Assembly (NCBI GenBank): GCA_947088515.1
Contig: CAMUHA010000031.1
Coordinates: 1 to 21,966, forward strand
Source: an uncultured bacterium
GTDB lineage: Bacteria; Bacillota; Clostridia; Lachnospirales; Lachnospiraceae
Length of the DNA stretch: 21,966 nucleotides
Direction of reading: 5' to 3'
The notes below the pieces were generated by a model. It was given only the letters and a program-made list of their open reading frames with translations, was not told the DNA's origin and did no database searches. Below, in pieces: positions 16,133 through 21,966 of this stretch. How positions within the stretch are numbered: position 1 is the first letter of the stretch; each line of letters opens with the position of its first letter. Both the position numbers and the translations under genes were made by a program.

Positions 16133-17182
16133 TTACACTCCTTTAAGTGCACAGGAGAGAATTTTCTCACATAGCTCCCCAAAGCTTAGCCCCACAGCCG
16201 CCGCCTCCTGGGGCAGGAGAGAGGTAGGCGTCATACCAGGAAGCGTATTGGCTTCCAGACAAAAAACCTCTCCCTTGCTGTTCATCATAAAATCCATCCG
16301 GGCATAGTTGTTCATCCGAAGCGCCCAAAACACCTTTTCCGCGTATCCTTGAATCTCCTTTGTTTTTTCAGGTGAGATTTCTGCCGGACAGGTTTCCACT
16401 GTGGTTCCAGGCTGATACTTATTTTTATAATCATAAAATCCATTAATGGGCGCAATTTCTATTACCGGCAACGCTTTACCTTCCATTACCCCCACCGAAA
16501 ACTCTCTGCCCTCAATATACTGCTCCACTATCACTTCATCATCATATAAAAACGCTTCCGCCAGCGCCTTTTCATAGGACGCCTCTGACACGGCAATACT
16601 AACCCCCACACTGGAACCACCGCAGCAGGCTTTTACCACACAGGGAAACGGAACCTTCTCTTCCTGTTTTTGCCCCTTTTTAAGCCGAATGCCAAAAGGC
16701 GTCGGAATCCCATGGCAGGCAAACATTTCCTTGGAAATTCCCTTGTTCATTGCAATGGCCGAACTTACATAGTCCGTGCCTGTATATGTAATACCCATCA
16801 GGTCAAAACATGCCTGTATCTTCCCATTTTCACCATTTTCTCCATGCAGCGCCATAAATACCACATCCGCCGCCTGACATATAGGAATAACGTTAGGGCC
16901 GAAGAAATTTTTGTCCCCATCCGCTCTCATGGCTTTAATCTGCCGGATATCCGGATTTTTCTCTGTAATCGTCCCAAGCGCCCCGGCCCAGTCCCTTTCC
17001 ATTTCAAATATTCCTGCAATATTTTGCCCTTCCTTTTGCATTTCCCACTCAAACCCAAGATAAACATCCAGAAGAACTGCCTGATATCCACGCTCCCGCA
17101 ATGCCTGATAAATCATTTTCCCGGAGCTTAAGGACACATCCCTCTCCGTACTGATACCGCCTGACAGCACAACAACCTTCAT
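16133..17182 (-). CDS. ddl: D-alanine--D-alanine ligase
   Basis: Joins two D-Ala molecules with ATP to supply MurF. The 349-residue ATP-grasp protein shows VLSGGISTERDVSLSSG (5-21), ALHGENGENGKIQ (111-123; the family usually has GEDG), CCGGSSVGVS (186-195), the omega-loop FYDYKNKY (249-256) with the tyrosine typical of D-Ala-D-Ala rather than D-Ala-D-Lac ligases, and EANTLPGMT near the C-terminus. SD GGGAGG is six bases before ATG 17182. The sequence gives no sign of a vancomycin-resistance type ligase. Confidence 0.94.
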   Translation of the reverse strand: MKVVVLSGGISTERDVSLSSGKMIYQALRERGYQAVLLDVYLGFEWEMQKEGQNIAGIFEMERDWAGALGTITEKNPDIRQIKAMRADGDKNFFGPNVIPICQAADVVFMALHGENGENGKIQACFDLMGITYTGTDYVSSAIAMNKGISKEMFACHGIPTPFGIRLKKGQKQEEKVPFPCVVKACCGGSSVGVSIAVSEASYEKALAEAFLYDDEVIVEQYIEGREFSVGVMEGKALPVIEIAPINGFYDYKNKYQPGTTVETCPAEISPEKTKEIQGYAEKVFWALRMNNYARMDFMMNSKGEVFCLEANTLPGMTPTSLLPQEAAAVGLSFGELCEKILSCALKGV

Positions 17183-17316
17183 ACCTTACCTCCCAAACTA
17201 TATATTCTAAGCCCCGCTGCTTTATGGCCCACTTTACACTAATGCTTTACATATCAAAAGAGAATATAATGCCGCACGCTTTGCAAAAAATGCCGTTTTC
17301 CCTCTTTGTCCGCTGA

Positions 17317-17345
17317 ATTTTATCAGGTCATGTCAGGATAAACAA
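17317..17345 (-). promoter_or_regulatory. Candidate sigma-A promoter for ddl-murF
   Basis: In the 208-base gap upstream of ddl, TTGTTT (-35, 17345-17340) and TAAAAT (-10, 17322-17317) are spaced by 17 bases on the minus strand. It would leave a leader of about 130 bases. Other TATAAT-like hexamers in the gap have no matching -35. Confidence 0.35.
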
Positions 17346-17390
17346 TACATTATATTCCAGCGCTTTGGCATTATACCCGTTCGTGTGTAA

Positions 17391-18593
17391 TTATACATTT
17401 TTTTCCTTTTCAGGTAAAGGGAAGGTTTGGTCTGCATAGGCAATTCTGCCCTCTATTATGGTACATAAGTTTTTTGCCTCCACCTTTGTAGGCAGCTGGT
17501 CAAAAATTGCAATATCCGCGTCCTTTCCCGGCGCAAGAGAACCTACCTTGTGGTCCACCCTGCAAATCTTTGCCGGATAAACCGTAATGGATTTGAGCGC
17601 TTCCATTTCATCAAGCCCGGCTTTTACCGCAAGACCTGCACAGATGGGAAGAGACTGGATTAAGGATACAGGATGGTCTGTGGTGATTGCCGTTATGATT
17701 CCTTCTTTATTCAGTATCCCTATGGTTTTAAACGCCATATTCTGAACCTCAATTTTATTACGGCTTGCAAGGTCTGGTCCGACAATAGCCGGGAAGCCCG
17801 ACTTTTTGATTTCTTCCGCAATCAGATGCCCTTCACTGCAATGATCCAGGGTCATGTCCAGATGAAATTCTTTCGCAATACGGATAGCCGTCTGAATATC
17901 ATCCGCCCGGTGCACATGGGCTTTTAGGGGGATTTTTCCTTCAAATACCGGAATCCAGCATTCATAGCGGAAATCCTCATCCTCCCGTTTCATTCCTGCA
18001 CATTTTTTCTCGTAATAACGCTGTGCCTTAAACAGTTCTTCCCGCAGCATTGCCGCAATTGCCATTCTTGTAGCAGGGGATTTTCCCTGACCAGAATAAT
18101 TCACCTTGGGATTTTCCCCAAAGGCAACCTTCATGGCTGCAGGAGCCAATACCGTAAGCGCATCAATGTTCCTGCCGCACGTCTTTACAAAGGAGAATGT
18201 ACCTCCCACCACATTCGCGCTTCCCGGCCCAATCATGGCGGAAGTAATCCCTGCTCTTAAAGCATCGTCAAAAGCCGCATCCATAGGATTAATTGCGTCA
18301 ATGGAACGCAGATAAGGGGTAATGGGGTCAACAGTTTCATTACAATCATCCCCCTCCATTCCCTTTTTTTCTTCTGTGATTCCCATATGGCAGTGTGCTT
18401 CTATAAGGCCCGGCATCACCAGATATCCAAGCGCATTGATGACCTGCACCTTATCTCCCTCTGGCAGAGGAAAAGGGGCTCCATCTTTCATAGGCCCCAA
18501 TTCCCTTATTTTTCCATTCTCGATACATATATATCCTTTTTCCCATATATCACCTGACATAGTCAGGATTTTACCGCCAATAATATATAACAT
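17391..18593 (-). CDS. Amidohydrolase, imidazolonepropionase-like (COG1228 type)
   Basis: Metal-dependent hydrolase of unknown substrate, 400 residues, cytosolic. The amidohydrolase signs are VMPGLIEAHCHMG (59-71, with the metal-binding HxH at 67/69), KAHVH (224-228), DHCSEGH (250-256) and TTDHP (304-308) with the catalytic Asp306, plus the C-terminal cap GSLAPGKDADIAIFD (351-365). All expected metal and catalytic positions are present. Its SD (AGGAAG, 18606-18601) overlaps the stop of the M23-like gene, a 12-base gap, so it is part of the spoIID-like operon. Imidazolonepropionases, prolidase-like and isoaspartyl-type relatives share this fold, so no reaction is named. Confidence 0.82.
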   Translation of the reverse strand: MLYIIGGKILTMSGDIWEKGYICIENGKIRELGPMKDGAPFPLPEGDKVQVINALGYLVMPGLIEAHCHMGITEEKKGMEGDDCNETVDPITPYLRSIDAINPMDAAFDDALRAGITSAMIGPGSANVVGGTFSFVKTCGRNIDALTVLAPAAMKVAFGENPKVNYSGQGKSPATRMAIAAMLREELFKAQRYYEKKCAGMKREDEDFRYECWIPVFEGKIPLKAHVHRADDIQTAIRIAKEFHLDMTLDHCSEGHLIAEEIKKSGFPAIVGPDLASRNKIEVQNMAFKTIGILNKEGIITAITTDHPVSLIQSLPICAGLAVKAGLDEMEALKSITVYPAKICRVDHKVGSLAPGKDADIAIFDQLPTKVEAKNLCTIIEGRIAYADQTFPLPEKEKNV

Positions 18594-18605
18594 AACCCAT
18601 CTTCC

Positions 18606-19535
18606 TTAGCTTAATTTCCCCATTGGATTTATAGGCTCTCCATTTTTTGTAAGCTTGAAGTAAACATTGGGGCCTTCCACACTGTAATACTTGGTGGGAG
18701 CTGATACCTCTGCAATCACGTCTCCCGCCGCCACAAAGCTTCCTTCTGATACCAGAATATTAGTCAGCTGCCCATAGGTAACTTCATAGCCGCCACCAAG
18801 TTCCATAGTGACAGCGTTTCCAATTTGCGGGTCGGTAAAGACGGAAATCACTTTGCCCGCTGACGCTGCAGTAATTAAATCACCCACATTTGCCTGGATG
18901 ACAATGGCCGGATTATATTTATACTGCTGCAAAGTAGGAAAATATACTGTCTTGTCCATACTGTAATTTACGAGTATATTTCCCACTATAGGCCACACCA
19001 GCGTGTCTGAATCACCAAATGTCAGGGCTGGCTGCATAGCTGTAGACAACGCCGGGGTGCCTTCACCCTCATCTGTTTCTGCCTTTGCCTGTTCCTTCCC
19101 TTCCGTCTGGGGCTGTGATTTTGATTTTGTTTCTTCTTTCTCTTTTTCCTCTTCCTTTTCATCTTTATTCAGAGCGGATTTGTCTTCTGTCTCTTCTGGC
19201 TTTGCACCATCTGACATACTGTCACTGTTTGACTGGTCCGGATTTTCTATCCTTTGGGAGTTTGCTTCCTGAAAATAAGGGTCATAGTCCAAATCATCCG
19301 CAGGGACCACTCCCTGGGTCACATTTTCCGCAGGGTTTACCGTATTTCCCTCTGCCAGACCTGCCGCCGTGTTATTTTCAATGGTACTTAAATCAACCAC
19401 ATACCCCTCATCCTGACTGCTTTTATCCCTTCCCAGCCACAACCCGGTAGCTGTTAAAGAGCCTAAAACCAATACTGCTGAGGCAACCATAAGAAACCGT
19501 TCTTTGGCAAGTCCTTTTCTTCTTCTACTTCTCAT
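18606..19535 (-). CDS. M23/SpoIIQ-like membrane-anchored protein with substituted active site
   Basis: Predicted envelope protein with one N-terminal helix (about 14-34), a long Glu/Lys/Ser-rich linker (about 90-165) and a C-terminal LytM/M23 fold (about 175-309). SpoIIQ has this layout and works across the forespore septum with SpoIIIAH; in C. difficile, spoIIQ follows spoIID as here. Compared with active M23 enzymes, HxGxD reads NPAIV (208-212), YxHL reads YGQL (254-257) and HLHFE reads NVYFK (290-294). Every metal and catalytic position is therefore replaced, and endopeptidase activity is not expected. SD AGGAGG is eight bases before ATG 19535. The SpoIIQ identity rests on layout and neighbours. 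Confidence 0.78.
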   Translation of the reverse strand: MRSRRRKGLAKERFLMVASAVLVLGSLTATGLWLGRDKSSQDEGYVVDLSTIENNTAAGLAEGNTVNPAENVTQGVVPADDLDYDPYFQEANSQRIENPDQSNSDSMSDGAKPEETEDKSALNKDEKEEEKEKEETKSKSQPQTEGKEQAKAETDEGEGTPALSTAMQPALTFGDSDTLVWPIVGNILVNYSMDKTVYFPTLQQYKYNPAIVIQANVGDLITAASAGKVISVFTDPQIGNAVTMELGGGYEVTYGQLTNILVSEGSFVAAGDVIAEVSAPTKYYSVEGPNVYFKLTKNGEPINPMGKLS

Positions 19536-19562
19536 ATCTCTTCCTCCTAGAACCTGTTATGC

Positions 19563-19576
19563 CATGTATATACATG
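19563..19576. repeat. Perfect 14-base palindrome between spoIID-like and M23-like genes
   Basis: CATGTATATACATG is a perfect palindrome 28 bases before the M23-like start, in the 79-base gap inside the operon. It could be an operator, an RNA hairpin with almost no loop, or chance in A/T-rich DNA. No sporulation sigma-factor boxes could be matched convincingly around it. Confidence 0.5.
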
Positions 19577-19614
19577 ATTTGTTCTTATGGTTAGTTTTAC
19601 CCTTTTTTCCTTCT

Positions 19615-20619
19615 TTATTCAAATTTTGTAATTGTTACATCCTGAAAAAAATATTCCAGGATTTTTACATAATCGCTTCCCTCCTTTGCCATCTCGTTGG
19701 CTCCAAACTGACTCATTCCCAGCCCATGTCCCACGCCTTTGGATGTAATAAATATTTTGTTTTCTTCCTTATTTAAATGAAAACTGGCAGATGGAATGCA
19801 AAAGCTCTCCCGGAACTGCTCACCTGTAACAAATTTGCCATCCCGTTCCAGATACAGCACATATCCCACACTGTCCCTGTATATTTGGCAGTCACCTGCC
19901 CCCATTTCCACAGTGACCTTATCATTTTCCATAATTTTCTCCTCTGTGACAGGAAACGATGGCGCCTGCTGCCAAAGCCTTTCAAATTCATTTTCTTCAT
20001 AATAGGTGGAGCAGGCATAATCCTCTGATAAAAAGTCCCTGCTGCAAAGCACACTTTTTAAATAGGGATATTCTTCCAAAAGCAGCTCCCCCGCATTTCT
20101 TGTGGCCCCATTGCTGACCAGAAAATACGCGCCGTTTATTGGTCTGTTTTCATAAATCAGGCACACACCTGCCGTCTGTGACACTGCTGTATAGATTTTT
20201 TCCGTGACCGGAATGCTTCCATAGCCTGTGTCCTCCACATAAATTTCACTTCCACCGGCGTCCCCAATCTGCATCAAAAGCCCGGACCGAACCAATACCG
20301 CCTGTGCCTTTAAAGTTTCCACTTCGTAATCCCCATCCATACTTCTGGCCAGTTTGTCCGCCACATAGCTTTCCAGCGGAATTCTCTCCGTTCCCAGCAG
20401 AGTCCTGTTATTAATAAAAAAACGTCCCTCTTCTAAGCTGCTGTCAATTTGGGCATATGCACCCCCGCTTCCTGCTCCTTCCTTCAAATTGCCAAATAAA
20501 AATGTCACCAGATAAGGAACTAACAGCAAAAGCAAAAGAACCGTCCCCAAATTTCCTGATAGAAATCCGGGTACGATTCTTTTTATTTTGACAGTTTGAA
20601 AGACTCTAAGTTTTTTCAT
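19615..20619 (-). CDS. SpoIID-like protein lacking the catalytic glutamate
   Basis: Membrane-anchored member of the SpoIID/LytB family, 334 residues, helix at about 24-43. SpoIID is a lytic transglycosylase needed for forespore engulfment. Matching blocks are IPLESYV (80-86), ETLKAQAVLVRS (101-112), the SNG block (169-171) and the signature GVGHGLGMSQFGANEMA (295-311). Where the family has AAEMP or ASEMP with the catalytic Glu, this protein has ARSMD, with Ser93 at the Glu position and no indel. The Cys/His metal cluster of C. difficile SpoIID is also not visible. SD GGAGG lies before ATG 20619. Its promoter is unclear: CATAAAAT 16 to 23 bases upstream resembles a sigma-E -10 box but sits too close to the SD. 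Confidence 0.85.
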   Translation of the reverse strand: MKKLRVFQTVKIKRIVPGFLSGNLGTVLLLLLLVPYLVTFLFGNLKEGAGSGGAYAQIDSSLEEGRFFINNRTLLGTERIPLESYVADKLARSMDGDYEVETLKAQAVLVRSGLLMQIGDAGGSEIYVEDTGYGSIPVTEKIYTAVSQTAGVCLIYENRPINGAYFLVSNGATRNAGELLLEEYPYLKSVLCSRDFLSEDYACSTYYEENEFERLWQQAPSFPVTEEKIMENDKVTVEMGAGDCQIYRDSVGYVLYLERDGKFVTGEQFRESFCIPSASFHLNKEENKIFITSKGVGHGLGMSQFGANEMAKEGSDYVKILEYFFQDVTITKFE

Positions 20620-20723
20620 AGGACACCTCCAGACTATTTTATGCGAAAGCGCCCCTCTTTTATACCATTTTCCTATTAACCGTTTTGCCTCTTTTGGGCT
20701 GCACTGCTAATAGATTTTGCCTG

Positions 20724-21926
20724 TTACATTGCCATGTCATACAGCCACTTTTCATATTTGCCCTGCTTTTTTCTAACCGTTTCCTGCTCTGCCTGTGTCT
20801 TCTGCTCATGAAGCGCCAAATCCACATGCTGGACGGTGCCTACATTTCCATTTTCATACAGGAAAATGCCTGTGTTGCGGATCATTCCCTTGGTCTGATT
20901 ATTATTATCAGTTATAGCATAATCGGTAGCGGAATTTTGAAGACAGATAGCTCCCACCCCTTTTTCTGCCAGAGAGTAAAGCTGCTGGTTTCCATTTTCA
21001 TCCATCACCCAGATTTTCAGCTTTTCCCAAATTTCATCCCCTTCATCAATAAAACCATTATGGTCCGTATCATAGGCTGCAAGGTCCGCAAATCCATTAC
21101 CTGACTTTGTTCCAAAAAGCTCCGTGCCATCATTTATGACTCCGTCACCATTTTTGTCAAGCGCCAGAAAACCACTGCCCGCCCCAAGGCGGTTGACCTC
21201 ATCTTCTTTCCCATCCCCGTCTATATCAAACAGAAAAGTCTGGTCAGATAAATCAGCTATGTTTCCGTTCAGGTTAATTACCAGCGGATCACACATATTT
21301 ACGTGGGTGGAAGTTACCTTTTCCTCATAATATTCCTGGAAACTACGGCTCATTTCCAGATTGAGGTTAAAGCTGATTTCTCTTCCGTCCGCACATTTTA
21401 CGGTCCCTGTTGTGGAATATCTTGCAGTTTCCGTCTCCTGCCGGTAATACTGGGTACTATAAGTATAAGTCTTAACCCCCAGCCCTACTGTTGATGCAAG
21501 AGTGTCTGCAGTGGACACAGCTTCCCCCATATCCTGACTTAAACCTGCTCCCGCATCTGTCGATAATCCTCTTCTGTTAGGGAAAAGAATATCCATCAGA
21601 TAGTTTAAGCACTGCTGTCTGATTTCCATCAGCTGTTTATGGATGGATGCCACATCTGCATCCCTGACATTTCCTGAGTTAAGCGACTTCGTCTTTGCCC
21701 GGAATTCGTCAAATGCAGACTTTAAGGATTCTTCCGGGTTTCGTTTTCCTTCCGTCTGTTTCCCTTCCTGTTCCACATCACCATCCGATAAGTTTCCTGA
21801 CAAAGCGCCGGTTCCATCCTTAAGGCTCTGTCTCCCAGTCGTAATAGTTAATCTGCTCACCCTCCCGGAAATGGAAGTGTAGCGTCTGTCGGACTCCATT
21901 CCTATTGCAGCGGAATCTACTCGCAT
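20724..21926 (-). CDS. Protein with EF-hand-like calcium-binding loops, function unknown
   Basis: 400 residues with no signal peptide or membrane helix. The N-terminal 200 residues are polar and unrecognised. A C-terminal module starts at DPLVINLNGN (213-222) and holds three DxDxDG-type loops: DIDGDGKEDE (234-243), DKNGDGVINDGTE (257-269) and DTDHNGFIDEGDE (286-298), each spaced like calcium loops. The segment GFLALDKNGDGVINDGTELFG resembles a motif common in RTX-type and other large secreted calcium-binding proteins, here without the rest. A Gln/Lys-rich, probably helical tail closes it (about 372-400). SD AAGGAGG precedes ATG 21926. It is 104 bases upstream of the spoIID-like gene, same strand, with no clear terminator between. 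I infer calcium binding; the role is unknown. Confidence 0.65.
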   Translation of the reverse strand: MRVDSAAIGMESDRRYTSISGRVSRLTITTGRQSLKDGTGALSGNLSDGDVEQEGKQTEGKRNPEESLKSAFDEFRAKTKSLNSGNVRDADVASIHKQLMEIRQQCLNYLMDILFPNRRGLSTDAGAGLSQDMGEAVSTADTLASTVGLGVKTYTYSTQYYRQETETARYSTTGTVKCADGREISFNLNLEMSRSFQEYYEEKVTSTHVNMCDPLVINLNGNIADLSDQTFLFDIDGDGKEDEVNRLGAGSGFLALDKNGDGVINDGTELFGTKSGNGFADLAAYDTDHNGFIDEGDEIWEKLKIWVMDENGNQQLYSLAEKGVGAICLQNSATDYAITDNNNQTKGMIRNTGIFLYENGNVGTVQHVDLALHEQKTQAEQETVRKKQGKYEKWLYDMAM

Positions 21927-21966
21927 TCTTCCTCCTTCTCTTTAAGTCCCTTGCCTCTTTTCTCTC

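Noticed and set aside
16133..17182. Vancomycin-resistance type ligase
   Set aside because: The omega-loop FYDYKNKY has the tyrosine of D-Ala-D-Ala ligases and the neighbours are murF, not vanH/vanX.
19545..19576. Sigma-F-type promoter before the M23-like gene (GTATA with GGTTCTAGG)
   Set aside because: The -10 box does not match GGNNANANT, so the evidence is only the position of the gene.
20635..20668. Sigma-E-like promoter (CATAAAAT with GGTATAAA) before the spoIID-like gene
   Set aside because: The -35 box is poor, the spacing is about one base too long, and the start of transcription would fall inside the SD.

Overview
The window looks like chromosomal DNA of a Gram-positive, spore-forming-lineage Clostridia, most likely Lachnospiraceae. 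The evidence is the purine-rich Shine-Dalgarno (SD) sites, a SpoIID-like gene beside an M23/SpoIIQ-like gene, a BmrCD-type heterodimeric ABC exporter, a long divergent PRPP synthetase, and lipoprotein-type ABC importer parts. No tRNA, rRNA, CRISPR array, insertion sequence or phage gene was seen. No gene-free stretch exceeds about 255 bases.

Left part, plus strand: a PRPP synthetase (20-1210), a 150-base leader with two hairpins and a possible 17-codon leader ORF, then two translationally coupled ABC half-transporters (1378-5150). These match the BmrC/BmrD architecture, with one degenerate and one intact ATPase site and an extracytoplasmic insert in the second subunit. Convergent to them on the minus strand is a two-gene unit: a membrane-anchored family 2 glycosyltransferase (7908-6949) overlapping a DUF6044-like polytopic membrane protein (6952-5195). 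A 253-base divergent intergenic region follows, with a good sigma-A promoter for a plus-strand PlsC acyltransferase (8162-8920).

Right part, all minus strand, listed in order of transcription from the right edge: an EF-hand-like protein (21926-20724), SpoIID-like (20619-19615), M23/SpoIIQ-like (19535-18606), an amidohydrolase (18593-17391), Ddl (17182-16133), MurF (16094-14682), a four-gene sugar-type ABC importer (ATPase, two permeases, solute-binding lipoprotein; 14619-10038), and an OB-fold-like lipoprotein (9946-9062). Ddl and MurF make D-Ala-D-Ala and attach it to the UDP-MurNAc-tripeptide, so two successive steps of peptidoglycan precursor synthesis sit in one unit. A strong promoter for the importer lies across the 3' end of murF.

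The most notable points are these. The SpoIID/SpoIIQ-like pair has lost its recognisable catalytic residues in both members: the catalytic Glu of SpoIID is Ser, and all the M23 metal and catalytic positions are substituted. The bmrC leader could be an attenuator. The importer's solute-binding protein carries both a lipobox and a C-terminal membrane helix. All family calls are from motif recognition without database searches.
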